DNA from: Symbiodinium natans
Lineage: Eukaryota > Sar > Dinophyceae > Suessiales > Symbiodiniaceae
Direction: 5' to 3'
NCBI GenBank assembly: GCA_905221605.1
Contig: CAJNDS010002763.1
Location: forward strand, 27,501-91,500
DNA length: 64,000 nt
A model generated the notes under the pieces. It searched no databases. It was not told the origin of the DNA and saw only the letters and a program-made list of their open reading frames with translations. The translations under genes and the position numbers were made by a program. Shown in pieces: positions 50,020 through 61,700 of this stretch. Each line of letters opens with the position of its first letter. Position 1 is the first letter of the stretch.

Positions 50020-50355
50020 TTTGTAGGGTTTACACGGGGCTTATAGGGTTTGTAGGGTTTAGATAAGGGTTTTTAGATAGGATTTTTTAGTAGGGTTTAC
50101 AGGGTTTACAGGGTTTATAGGGTTTATCGGGTTTATCGGGTTTATAGGGTTTACAGGGTTTTGTCGGGTTTGTTGGGTTTATAGGGTTTATAGAGTTTTT
50201 AGGGTTTATAGGGTTTATAGGTTTATAGGGTTTAGAGGGTTTATAGGTTTATATGGTTTATAGGGTTTATAGGGTTTATAGGGTTTATAGGGTTTACAGG
50301 GTTTATAGGGTTTATAGGGTTTAGAGGGTTTATAGGGTTTATAGGGTTTTTAGGG
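50020..50355 (+). repeat. GGGTTTATA 9-mer array
   Basis: About 33 units, mostly GGGTTTATA with GGGTTTACA and GGGTTTAGA variants; directly abuts the long coding-like block. Confidence 0.95.
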
Positions 50356-50362
50356 CGTACTC

Positions 50363-51132
50363 GAGGCGCGGATGAATTGCCTCGCTGCAAACCACGCGCA
50401 TTTCTTGTGCGCTCGGGACTCTCCGGGTCTCAAGGGCCTGGGCTGCCACTGGCATGGCCTTGGGCATCCCATCAAGTTGCCAGTTTCAACGCACGCTGCG
50501 TGCTCCCGACAAAAGAAGGACGACAAGCTCGTGTTGCGGAAAACGGCAGCCGTGCCAGCGGCGAAGTGCCCTCGTATGCTCTTTGCAACTGTGCAAGCTG
50601 GCCAGGACGCAGTGTCTGAGGCGGCTCTGGGTCGCCTGGAGAAAGGTCTACAGGCGTGCAAGCCAGACATCATCTTCGTGGACCTCCTCCTGAAATCCAT
50701 AAAGCCCAAACACGTCCAGTCTGTCCTGAAAGACTTGAAAGGGGACAACAGTTTGCTGTCGGTCTCTTCTTTCACTCCATCTTCCAAGTGAAGAGGGAGG
50801 CACTTGATTGTTGCAACTGCGTCCTCCAAGGATGTCGCAACGTTACCTTTGGTTTGGCAGAGAGTTTCTTCATCTTCGTAACAGACAGAGGCCCCAACGA
50901 GGTTTACGCCAGAAAGCTTTGGCAGATTGCTCAGGACGCTCCTGAAGCCGTCGTGTTGTCTTCGGATTGCTTAGAACATGTTGGACACCTGGTTTCATTT
51001 GCTGGGCTCAAACTTGCAGATGAGTTGCTCAAACAGCCTTTCCGTGCAAGCGACTCAGACATCTTCCTGGAAATACCTCCATGCCCTTGCAACGACAACG
51101 ACTTCCATAGCCCTCAGGGACTTAAGACTTAA
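50363..51132 (+). CDS. Uninterrupted coding-like block, unknown protein, probable frameshift
   Basis: The first part (ATG at 50372, stop at 50789) includes SEAALGRLEKGLQACKPDII and FVDLLLKSIKPKHVQSVLKD. The second part, one frame over, includes EALDCCNCVLQGCRNVTFGL and WQIAQDAPEAVVLSSDCLEH, ending TAA at 51130. The two frames overlap in 50656-50789, so a one-base indel there would fuse them to about 250 residues. The block has no telomere repeats, unlike every recognised gene here, and so may be an intronless gene, a retrocopy, or a retained long exon. A minus frame (50350-50829) is also open but less protein-like. I do not recognise the family. Confidence 0.5.
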
Positions 51133-51440
51133 GCCAGAAGGTGTTTGCCTGCTGGTGCGATGTCCATGGAGTTACATCTGGAGCGAAGCATTGGGGGTGT
51201 CCGACTTTTGACCTCACTTAATAGCTACTATTTGCTTAAGAACCCCCCCCCCAGTCTTCCCTACAAGGGCAATATAGGGACTACTACTTTATTATATGTA
51301 TTTTCTTTATTTTATTTTTTTAGTTTTGATTGTTACTTTTTTTTTGGTTTGGGGGGGGAGGGGGGGCGGAGGGGTTCTTCAGCAAATAGTGGAAGAGCTA
51401 CTTACGAAGTCCCCAGATCCTCCAGGGCGGGGCTTGTAGC

Positions 51441-51576
51441 TTGAGATGTTCCCCCTTATACTAACAGTCCTGAATAGCGATTATGGCACCCCCGCTTGCT
51501 TTAGAAAGAAGAAAGACCCCTCTACTATACTGCCTTTTAAGGACTGTTAGAAAAGGGGGGGGGAGGAACATCCCAA
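51441..51576. mobile_element. Family B element (full copy)
   Basis: Left end GAGATGTTCCCCCTTATAC, TAACAGTCCT; right end AGGACTGTTAGAAAAGG...GGAACATCCCAA. Inner part differs from the 12.6 kb copy. Confidence 0.78.
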
Positions 51577-52142
51577 CTTACACCTTATAAAGAATCCCTC
51601 AGGGTGCACGGCCTTATTTCAACCCCCTAGATTGAAATTGTGGTCTCGAGCGCGATGGTTAAGGTTTAGGGCTTACGGTTGAATGGTTTGGGGTTTTAAG
51701 GTATTTAGGGTTTAGGGATTAGGGTGAGTTGATCGTATTATGCTAGCTTACCTCAACTTGGTTCGCTTGGGGACTCAGTGAGCTCGGCGCCTTAGATACT
51801 TCCCCAGGCACCTTTATAGGGGAATACATAAAGTGCCAATGCCCTAAACCCCTAAGAAGAACCAGCAAAACCCCTGAGCCCTAAACCCTAAACCCCTAAG
51901 ATGAGCCAGCAACGCAGGAGACCCTAACCCCGTAAACCCTAAACCCTCTGAACCCTAAGCCTTAAACCTAAACCCTAGAACCCTAGAACCCTAAACCCTA
52001 GAACCCCAAAACCCTAAACCCTAACCCCTAAGCCCTGAGCCCTAAACCCTAAACCCTACTTGAAGTTCCTCCCCGGGACGCAGGATTGTAAGACCCTGGG
52101 CCCCAAAACCCGCAAACTCCTAAAACCCGCATTCTAGACCTT

Positions 52143-52232
52143 AGGATGTTCCCCCTGATTATACTACCAGTCCTTAATAGGGGTTATAGTACCCCCCCCC
52201 CCCACTAAAGAATCCCTATTGAGGACCAAAAC
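52143..52232. mobile_element. Family B element, half copy
   Basis: Left arm TAGGATGTTCCCCCTGATTA then TACCAGTCCTTAATAGGGG, followed by a C run. Confidence 0.65.
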
Positions 52233-52979
52233 CCCGCAATCCAAAACCCCAAACCCTAGACTGTTTAGCTTTTAGGATTTGGGGTTTGGGGTGTTGGGGT
52301 GGTGGGCTTGCAAGGTCCTAGGTTTCGAGCTTAGGGCGATGCGATCTTTGGGTTGATGGGTTGCAGTTTTTGTTTTCTGCGTCTTGGGTATACAAAGAAG
52401 GGTTTAGGGTTTAGTGTTTTTTGAGTTGGTTTCGGTGATTTTTCTACCAGGGTTTGTGTTCATCCGGTTGATGGAGGGCCCTCAACCTTCCAAGCCCTTC
52501 CTCCTCAAATCCTGTTTTCGTATCCAGAGGCTGGGAGAACAAGGGCAACGAGAAGTCGTTCAAGCCAAAGTCTCAGATTTTCTCCTTATTCCCTTTGTTC
52601 AGGGCTTTGGGTTTTGGATTTCGGGTTGGCCCTTCTTCCTTTTCTTTCGGGTTTGGGTTCCCACATGGCACCCGTTTTATCCCCAGCTTACTCTTGGGTC
52701 TAGTGTGTGTTTGCCGCCAAGAACTGCTAAGTGTAGCTTCTCCTCCCCTAAAGCACCCTGGGCCCCTTAAGCCTCCCCCTCCCCTGCCCCCGACATGATT
52801 CTACCAAACTCCCTCCCACCCATGAAGCCTGCCTGACGCTGTGCCGTAACTCCTAAACCTTGAACCCTTATCCCTAAAGCCTGTCGATTGGGATTCACAG
52901 CGTCGGGTTGTTTAGTCTTCTTTCACCCCTCCCACGCTCCTGGCGTTCAGGTATTTTGAGGGATGAGACTCCGTTTACT

Positions 52980-53100
52980 AGGGCCCAGAGTATTCTTCCT
53001 TTTTCTTTGGGGTAGGGGGGGGGGAGTTAGGTGGCCTTATAAGCCGCTTTAAACCAAAAGGGCACCCTTGTTGTCCCTATGTTTCTCTTGAGCCTAGTTT
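52980..53100. mobile_element. Dispersed repeat, family D, diverged
   Basis: CTAGGGCCCAGAGTATTCTT and ACCAAAAGGGCACCCTTGTT. A further diverged copy occupies about 52585-52705. Confidence 0.65.
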
Positions 53101-53184
53101 ATGCGGCCTTACTTGGACCATCGCCCTGTGGGATGCCAAGAATACTTTGAGCTAGTGAACGAAGTGTGAGTATGCATTGTCCAC

Positions 53185-53248
53185 TAGATCTACACATATC
53201 TGTACATGTATACATTATATACACATCTACATATCTACATCTACCTTT
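53185..53248. repeat. CTACATAT-type microsatellite
   Basis: TCTACACATATCTGTACATG TATACATTATATACACATCT then ACATATCTACATCTACC. Confidence 0.85.
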
Positions 53249-54025
53249 GTGTTTACATCACGTCATTGGTACCAACAAATGCGAAGAATATGAAGAGCAT
53301 CGCCCAGGTACCAGGTCCTCGTGGGGCAATGCATGCATCCGGATGGTCTCTGCGGCTTCGGACATCGGGCGGCCAGCCCACTGGCGGGCAAGCGGCTGGA
53401 GGAGGTGGTTGGGTGTTTACAGGGTTTAGCGGGGTCATCTGGGGTTTAGGGTTTATAGGGCTCATATGGGCTTTTTGCAAGGTGCATGGGGTTTACTGGG
53501 TTTATGAGGTTTATGCGGTTATAGTGTGCATTGGGGTGTAGGGTGTATAGGGTGTTTAGGGTTTAACCCGTTTTTAGGGCTTCTCGGGTTCTAGTGGAGA
53601 GGGCTTGGGGAATCCGGGCTGAGGGTTGAACCCAAGACCCTCAAAGGGTTTGGAGCGCTGAGCCCTAAAACCTAAACTCTAGCACTCCCTCTGATTTTAG
53701 GGGTTAGGGGTTAGGACTTAGGGTTGAGGGTTGAGGGTTGAGGGTTTAGGGTCGTATGGTGGATACATAACGGCTCAGGGAACTTTAAGCAAAGCCTGAA
53801 CCCTCCCCACTTGTTGCCTGCTGACTGCACGTCCAAAAAACGCTTGATCTGTTTCTGCCCCTAAGTCTCCTCAACGCCCTCAACCCGAAACCCTAAACCC
53901 TAAACCCTAAACCCTAAACCCTAAAACCTAAACCCTAAACCCATAGGGTTTCGGGTTTAAAGTTTAGTGTCGGTGCCATTCGGGGTCAGCTACAAACAAG
54001 GACAACCCCAATCAACCCTAGATCC

Positions 54026-54105
54026 GTTTAGGGCCTAGGGCCTAGGGCCTAGGGCCTAGGGCCTAGGGCCTGGGGTTTAGGGTTTAGGGTTTAGGGTTTA
54101 GGGTT
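54026..54105 (+). repeat. GGGCCTA then TTTAGGG
   Basis: Six GGGCCTA units followed by TTTAGGG. Confidence 0.92.
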
Positions 54106-54148
54106 TCAAGCCCTAACCCCGAATCCCCCTGAACCCGCCACAAATCCT

Positions 54149-54205
54149 ACCAAAGTTTGAAGGGCCTCTTCTTGCACGACGTGCTGCAGCAGACAAAGGC
54201 CACTT
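54149..54205 (+). CDS. Possible helicase exon: LFLHDVLQQTKA
   Basis: Reads SLKGLFLHDVLQQTKA up to a stop. It resembles the F-L-E-D-V-L-x-x-T segment of DEAH helicases and competes with the exon candidate at 47.5 kb for the same role. Only one of the two is likely to be right. Confidence 0.4.
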
Positions 54206-55794
54206 AGGGGCTTTAGGCTCAGGTTTATGTCGTTATCATGTTGTCCTATTCTATTGTTCTGTCAGTTTTTTTAGCAAGTATGATATTGTACGATATTGTG
54301 GTATCAAGATTTATTCAGAGCTTGGGCACAAAGAACGTTAGTCAGCTGCGAACAGGATCTTTTTGCGAGTTGCCCTTAAACTCAAACCCTAATTAATCCC
54401 TAAAGCCTGCCCTATAGCCGCCCGCTCACAATGCGGAGGGTGAGCGAATACTTGGTTTATGCGGGGAGGGCCGCCCTTTTGGGGGATCCTTGCTTTGGAG
54501 GTATGCTTTTTCGGTGGTGAACCTCGATTGTTGGGCTCCAGGGTTTTTTTGGGTTTAGGGTTGAGGGTTTGGGGTTTGGGGTTTGGCTTGAGAGTTTAGG
54601 GTTCACCAAAGTTCCCTGAAAGCCATGCCATGCAAAGACCCCCTCCAAACCCTGGACTTTCCCCAAGGGCCCCGGTACTTTTAGTTCTCGGGCTGGGGGT
54701 TTATGGTTTAGGGTTTAGGGTTGCAGGGTCAGGGTTTAATTGGGGTTTCGGGGGTTTAAGTCTCTACTCTATAGGTACATCGATCATCGATCTTTTGGGG
54801 TCTTATTCAGTATTCCGTACAGCCTGTGGCAGACGCCAAGAAAGCAATGTCCATGAACATGGTAGCTGATCAAGCTACCTGTTCCCAAAATAAGCTCATA
54901 TTTCCCTTTTTCTGTATTATACCCTAAACCCTAAACCCAAGAGCCTTATTAGACAATCCCAGGAAGGGACTTTAGATCAACCCCCACGGAGCACATCCAG
55001 CGGGGGTGGGGAGGTAGGCACGATTCTCACTCTTCCGGTACGTAGGGCGCGTGGAGTCTGCGAACTCTACCGTCTGCGTGTGAGGAATCCTAAAACCCCC
55101 AACTTCCTTAAAAGCCCTAATACCTAAACCCTACAGCCTCTAGCCCTAAACCTTAGGAACCCCAAATCCCTCAAAGCCCCGGAAGCAGGGGGTCTACTTC
55201 GATCTACCCCTCTTGGAGGCGTTGCTGTCTTGGGCTCAGGGGGTTCGGGGTTTAGGGTTTAGGGTTTAGGGTTTAGGGTTTAGGGTTTAGGGGTTCGGGA
55301 CACAGTTGGGTGTTTTGGGTTTACGCTGCAGGGCTTGGGGGCCACAGGGGCTCATGAGTTTAGGTTTAGGGTTTAGGGTTTAGGGGTTCGGGGCACAGTT
55401 TCGCGGCTTCGTGTTCACGTACGTACCCTTTCCACGCAACTGCTAGAATGCTCTAGCGCCCACATGTGGTCAACGGAGAGCTTTCCGGTTCTGCAGAGTG
55501 TTCCTAAACCCGGGGTTTAGGGTTTAGGGTTTAGGGTTTAGGGTTTAAGGTTTAGGGTTTAGGGTTTAGGGTTCATGATGCCCCAAAGCCTTCAACCCTA
55601 AACGCCAGAATCCAGAAGCAAATAGTAGAAAAAGGAGATCGGGGGGGTTCCTCTGAGCTGTCCAACTTGAGAGAAATCGCTAAACCTGAGCCCTAAACCC
55701 TAAACCCCAATCTCAAAACCCTAAACCCTAAACCCCAAACCCTAAACCCTAAACCCTAAACCCTCAACCCCAATCTAACCCTAGCATCGCTTCC

Positions 55795-55875
55795 CGATAT
55801 GCCAAGGGAAGCGGTGGACAGCGGCGAAAGCTTCGGGCACCACAGCAAGAAGAAGGCGACTGCCCCGCTCGGGAG
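55795..55875 (+). CDS. Coding-like island, unrecognised
   Basis: A plus frame reads MPREAVDSGESFGHHSKKKA then TAPLGR. It is hydrophilic and could be a helicase linker exon. The minus frame is open as well. Confidence 0.25.
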
Positions 55876-56091
55876 AAAAAAAACAAAAACAAAACGCTTC
55901 CTGGAAGATGGCCCTCAGGGTTTGGGGTTTACGGCTTATCCCGCTAAACCCTGAACCCTGAACCCGAAACCCCAAACCCCAAATCCTGAACCCTGAACCC
56001 TAAGGGTTGGGGAATGGGGTTTCGGGGGTTTATGGTTCAGGGTTATACCACGTGGGCCCTTAGAGTAATGGGTACCAAGGGGCCTATTTTC

Positions 56092-56202
56092 TAGGACCGG
56101 GAGTAGGCCCTTATTTCCTTCTTTTAGGGTTGGGGTTCCCTTATCATCCCCTTTTAAAACCAAAAAGGGTACCCTGTTATTCCTAGGTTACTCCTGGGCC
56201 TA
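56092..56202. mobile_element. Dispersed repeat, family D
   Basis: Copy with CTAGGACCGGGAGTAGGCCC through GGTTACTCCTGGGCC. Confidence 0.75.
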
Positions 56203-57184
56203 TTTTTGTTTCTTTCCCTTATTGGGTTTAGGAGGAATTATTTGGGAATATTTTTGTCCAGAGGGGTTTAAAGGGCCATTGTTGCAACAAGCCAGGCGGG
56301 CGGTTAGCCGACTTGGTGCTTCAACGGCATTATTTGCAGACTTTGCAAGGAGGGCCACCTTGTACCAGCTACAGTTAAGGGCCTTGCAACCCGAAACCCT
56401 AAACCCTAAACCCTAAACCCCTAAGTTAGGATTCTTATTACCCATTTCAGGGTCCTTATAACTCTACGTATTTCCAGGGGGCCCCCTCCTTTTAGGACCC
56501 TGAAGTTTCGGGGCTTAGGGTCAGTGTGCCGAAAACCCCACTGCATGACCAGCCCGTCAAGTTTAGTAGTGTCATACGCCCTATACCAAACATAATTTTC
56601 ATCATAAGGGTACCTAAACTCAACAAGGAACAGGGATTTTTTGGTACTTTCCCAACCATGAACTTGATGCTGCCAGTAGCAGATCCCCCGCTTGAGTTCT
56701 GGCAAGGCCTCCGCTCGCAGTGGGGGTCGCGGAGGCCTCCCCTTGCGGGTTCAGGACTTTGAGCCCATGGCAGTGCCCTGAGCCCTAAACCCTAAACCCT
56801 AAACCCTAAACCCTAAACCCTAAACCCTAAACCCTAAACCCTAACCCCTAAACCCCTAAACCCCTAAACCCCTAAACCCCTCAACCCTAAACCCTAAATC
56901 CTAAATCCTAGACCCTAAATGCTCAACTCAATCCTAAACATTAAATTACCATCTTTGTCAGCTGGCATCAGAGCATCAACCGTCGATGCAGGTCCGTATA
57001 CAACCGCGAAGGATAAACTCGAGCACAGTCAGGGCGAGACGAAGCTAACGCGACCCGGGAAGAAGCAACGCATCCGCGAAAAGAAGCAGAAGGATCTGCT
57101 GGCGATGTCGAAAGCAAAGTGTCCTCTGGCTCTGGAGAACTTTCCTTGAATGACCTGGTTGCTTAACCATTCCTCGGTGCGTTG

Positions 57185-57302
57185 GTTTAGGGTTTAGGGT
57201 TTAGGGTTTAGGGTTAGGGTTTAGGGTTTCGGGTTTCGGGTTTAGGGTTTAGGGTTTAGGGTTTAGGGTTTAGGGTTTAGGGTTTAGGGTTTAGGGTTTA
57301 GG
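57185..57302 (+). repeat. TTTAGGG array
   Basis: Sixteen units with two TTTCGGG. Confidence 0.95.
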
Positions 57303-57421
57303 TGTACCAGTCTCATTTTTCGAGTGCACGTTGAGGCAGACGCAACTGACTGTATCACCGTGTCTGGTCGCCTGTATTGACATCACTGCCCACAATCTGC
57401 GGCGTATTCTGCGATAGGCGT

Positions 57422-57583
57422 GCCCTAAACCCTAAACCCTAAACCCTAAACCCTAAACCCTAAACCCTAAACCCTAAACCCTAAACCCTAAACCCTAAAC
57501 CCTGAACCCTAAACCCTAAACCCTAAACCCTAAACCCTAAACCCTAAACCCTAAACCCTAAACCCTAAACCCTAAACCCTAAC
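57422..57583 (-). repeat. CCCTAAA array
   Basis: Twenty-three units; left flank of the NLASADARDF island. Confidence 0.95.
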
Positions 57584-57597
57584 CAAGCAATCTCGCC

Positions 57598-57668
57598 AGC
57601 GCCGATGCGCGCGACTTTGTTCATGACCATGCGTTTCGGGCTGAGTTTGTCAACCCGAAACTCCAACA
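57598..57668 (+). CDS. Coding-like island just upstream of the helicase motif exons
   Basis: Reads NLASADARDFVHDHAFRAEF VNPK directly after a long CCCTAAA array. Position fits the variable stretch before the G-A-I-L-V-F-L-P-G-W motif, but there is no diagnostic residue. Confidence 0.4.
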
Positions 57669-58672
57669 GCCCGAAACCCTTTTTCATAAAGCCCTGAATC
57701 CCTTAAAGCCCTAAAGCACTGGAGCCCCAAAATCCCTAAACCCTTACATAACTTGTACCCTAAACCCTAAACCCTGAACCCTGAACCTTGAACCCTGAAC
57801 CCTGAACCCTAAACCCTAACCCTGACTCCCTAAACCCGCAGGTTCTGTAAAGTTCGAAAAGCCCTGCTAAGCCCAAAGCCCTACACTCTTTGGAGATCAC
57901 TAAAACCCTACAGTAAACCCGTGCAAAACTTACAGAACACCTTGTATAACTTAGATATATACCCTTTATTTTACCACTACACCCTTATAAGACTTACATA
58001 TCACCTTCTGCAACTTAAATGCACCCTAGTACAACACCCTAAAACCCTACAGAAAATCCGTATAAAGCTTACATAGCACGTTATAGAACCTAGATACGGA
58101 CGGATTATACGTTCTGCTTTCAAGAAGCCCCCCGCCCACCAAAAAAACAAACACATGATAAAAGACAGAATTTGTTTTATTTCCTGGTGAGTTCGAGAAA
58201 AAACCCTGAAGCCGTACAGTAAAGGAGCCCAGCGCCTTCCTACAATGGCATCCCCAATGGTTCCAGCCCCTTATTTCGTTCAAGAGGGTTTAGGGTTTAG
58301 GGTTTAGGGTTTCGGGTTTGAGTTTCGGGTTCAGGGTTTGGGGCTTATGGAATAGACCACTTCTTGAAGTTAAGGGCTTAATTAGGGGTCAGGGCTCAGG
58401 TGGTTTGGGGCTGAAGAGTCGGAGCTCTTCTAGAAGGTGACCGTCTAGGTATTGGCACCAGTAAACCCTGAACCCTCAACCTTGGTTTAGGGTTGAGGGC
58501 TTAGGGTTTAGAATTTCGGGTTTCAGGACCCAAAACACCTGAACCCCAAAGCCTACAGCCCAGACCCTCAGCCCTAAACCCTGAACCCTACAAACCCTAA
58601 ACCCCCGAAACCCTCTGAGGAACCCTAAACCGTAAGCTGTACACACAACCCTAAACTGTGAACCCGAACACA

Positions 58673-58711
58673 GGCATCCTCATCTTCTTGCCGGGCTGGG
58701 ATGACATTGAC
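58673..58711 (+). CDS. Helicase exon: ILIFLPGWDDID
   Basis: Acceptor CACAG, then ILIFLPGWDDID; ends AG|GCCTTG (GC intron start) with two bases that make an R codon with the next exon. Confidence 0.88.
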
Positions 58712-61700
58712 AGGCCTTGCAGTTGTAGGGTTCGGGTTTAGGGTTTAGGGTTTAGGGTTTAGGGTTTAGGGTTTAGGGTTTAGGGTTTAGGGTTTAGGGT
58801 TTAGGGTTTAGGGTTTAGGGTTTAGGGTTCAGGGTTCAGGGTTTAGGGTTCTAGGTTCTAGGGTTCAGCTTTACAATCCAGGGTTCGGATTTTCTGGGCT
58901 TGACTTGGCATGTTCTACAAATTCATAAGCTGTTTACCCTAACCTAGGGCAATCACCCGCAGGTTCGTGGCAGAGCCAAAACGCATGGAAGGGCTCCGCA
59001 CGTTTTGTTTTCGGATTTTCATAGCAGTCAGCGGGTTCTGGGTTTAGGACTTAAGATTCAGGCCTGGAATCTAAGCTCCGCAATCCTCAAACCCTAGACC
59101 CTCAAACCCTCTGATGCTATAGGGTTCTTAAGGGAGGGGGGGGGGGTGCAAGGTTGGTATGTAACCCAAGGTCCCCTTATTCTGCCCCCACTACTCCCCA
59201 AGGCTCCCTAAGCTTCCCGAAGGCTCTCTAGCTACCTACCCCCCATGAACCGCCCTCCCTTAACAACCCCATGACTCTAGATTTTTGAACCTGATAGCTG
59301 TATCGCCTACTGTTTGGGGTCCGTATTCTAAGTGGATCATACTATTTGGGGGTCAAATTTGGGGGTCCCTTCTTATCCTAAACCCTAAACCCTAAACCCT
59401 AAACCCTAAAACCCCATATCCCCTACTTGCTGACAGCCCTAAGCCTTTCGGCTCCCAGGCTCCGGAAGCAGCTGCGCCAGAATGGCGTCGACGTCTCAGA
59501 TGGCAGCCGGCAGCTTGCAGGGTTTAGTTAGGGTTTAGGGTTTAGGGTTTGGGGTTTAGGGTTTAGGGTTTACGATTTAGGGTTTAGGGTTTGGGGCTTA
59601 GGGTTTAGGGTTTGGGGTTTGGGGGTTTAAGATTATATAGGGTCGTCGTAGGGGAGGGGGATTCATGGGGGGTTTGGGGCTTGGGGTAAAGGGTTTAAAG
59701 TGGGTCCTGAAGGGAGGGGGTTTCACGGGGGGTAGGTACTTAGGAAACCTTAGGGAAGCTTAGGGAGCCTGAGGGAGTAGTGGGGAGTATTAGGGAACCT
59801 TGGGTTACATACGCCCCCTTGAACCGCCGCTCCCTTCAGAACTTTCAAAAGATGATAGGACCGAGACTAGGCCGTTCTTCCCTTGTTAAAAAAACAAAAA
59901 CCTTAAACCCTAAACCCTAAACCCTAAACCCTAAACCCTAAACCCTAAACCCTAAACCCTAAACCCTAAACCCTAAACCCTAAACCCTAAACCCTAAACC
60001 TAAACCCTAAATCCTAAACCCGAAACCCCGCAGCTGCCCAGATCTTTTCGGACCCCAACCGCTACTGGATCCTGCCGCCGCCTCAGCGCAAGTCAACTTC
60101 GAAGGGCTTAGGGTTTAGGGTTTAGGGTTTAGGGTTTAGGGTTTAGGGTCTAGGGTTTAGGGTTTAGGGTCTAGGGTTTAGGGTTTAGGGTTTAGGGTTT
60201 AGGGTTTAGGGTACCTAGGGAGCTCAGGGAGCCTTGGGGAGCCTTAGGCACGATCTCTGAATGGAAAGCCAAGACTGAAACACTCCCGCTATAGAGTTAT
60301 AGAGCGATAAAGCATATGGGTCCCTTAAAGGGATCGCAAAGGGAGCGAGGTTAGCATGCCGTGCCGGACTCTTGCATCACAAAAATCGAGTCTTCGAATC
60401 CTGAGCAGTTAAGGCGGTTAAGGGTCTAGGGCTTAGGGAAAAGACTGAAGATGAGAGGAAGTATTATGGGTGGGCGTCGGACGGCTTCGAAGGGGCTCGA
60501 CAGCAACCCTGAAGAACTCATTCCTAAACCCTGCACGGCTCTATTAACCCCAGAACCCTAAGAAGCCTCAACCCGAAAACTCCAGCCCTTCCCCCCTAAA
60601 CCCTAAACCCTAAACCCTAAACCCTAACCCTAAACCCTAAACCCTAAACCCTAAACCCTAAACCCTAAACCCTAAACCCTAAACCCTAAACCCTAAACCC
60701 TAAACCCTAAACCCTAATGTTTTCTGAGGCCTCTGCACTCGCAAATCCGACTGGAGCAGCAGAGAGAGGCAGAGTGGGGTTTGTTAGAGTTTTGGTTTAG
60801 GGTTTAGGGTTTTGGGTTTTGGTTCAGGGTTTCGCCATACACTCTCTAAACCCTGTAATAGCCCTACAAACTAACCCTATCAACCCCAAGCCAGAGCCTC
60901 CGAGAACCTTGACAAAGTCATGAAGCTGAGAATATGAGCGACCCCTATCTCCGATGCCTCCAACTTGATGCCAATTCTCTGGAATGCCCACAAAACGCCT
61001 GAAAATAATACGAAGAATAAAAACACAGAAAACAAGAAACAACTGACACCAGCCCTCAAAATAGTGCCGAGACAAGAAAGAAGGATGGAGATATTCTTCA
61101 CATGAGAGAGGTTCCGGGAGGGTGGGATGCTACTAAACATGTAGTGATGCAAAAGGGGGGGCCCTAGCGAATCACCCGCCCAGGCCAATCGGACACCCTA
61201 AACCCCAAACCCCAAACCCCAAACCCCAAACCCCAAACCCCAAACCCCCAAACCCCAAACCCCAAACCCTAAACCCTAAACCCTCAACCCTCAACCCTAA
61301 ACCCTAAACCCTAAACCCTAAACCCAAGCCCTAAACCGCAAGCCCTAAATCGTAAACCCCAAGCCCCAAACCAAAGACCCCAAACGCCCGCATCCGTGTC
61401 ATTTTACTGGGGAACCTCAACGGGGGGGATGCCCCATTGAGTCGGCAGGTCTTCCTCAGACCTCCACCGGGCGTTCGAATCTGAGAGCCATACTAGAACA
61501 CCTTTGGGCGAGAGGGTTCAGGGGCTTTAGGGGGTTTAGGGTGTTGGGGGGAGTTGAGGGGGGGGGGGGGGGGGGGGGTAGGGGTCTGAAGAATTCCTCA
61601 AAAAATTTTCAAAAAGCATACTATAACAACCCCGAAACCCTATGCAAATTATTCAGGCCCCTACAGTGGCTTTAGGGTGTTTAGGGGGAGTTTACGGGGT

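Larger units (their letters stand above)
51133..54148. other. Region without a supported gene
   Basis: Contains poly-C/G runs, family B elements at 51441 and 52143, family D copies, decayed CCCTAAA words and a microsatellite. The frames at 53166-53541 (including QVPGPRGAMHASGWSLRLRT) are open on both strands and were not called. Confidence 0.5.

Noticed and set aside
53280-53430. Helicase motif I (KSIAQVPGPRG resembling GKSTQVPQ)
   Set aside because: The glycine loop is absent, the match is short and other frames are equally open.
60310-60410. tRNA gene (GCGAGGTTAGCATGCCG ... TTCGAATCCTGAGC)
   Set aside because: A B-box-like TTCGAATCC is present, but I could not build an acceptor stem or a proper anticodon stem. 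At most it is tRNA-derived.
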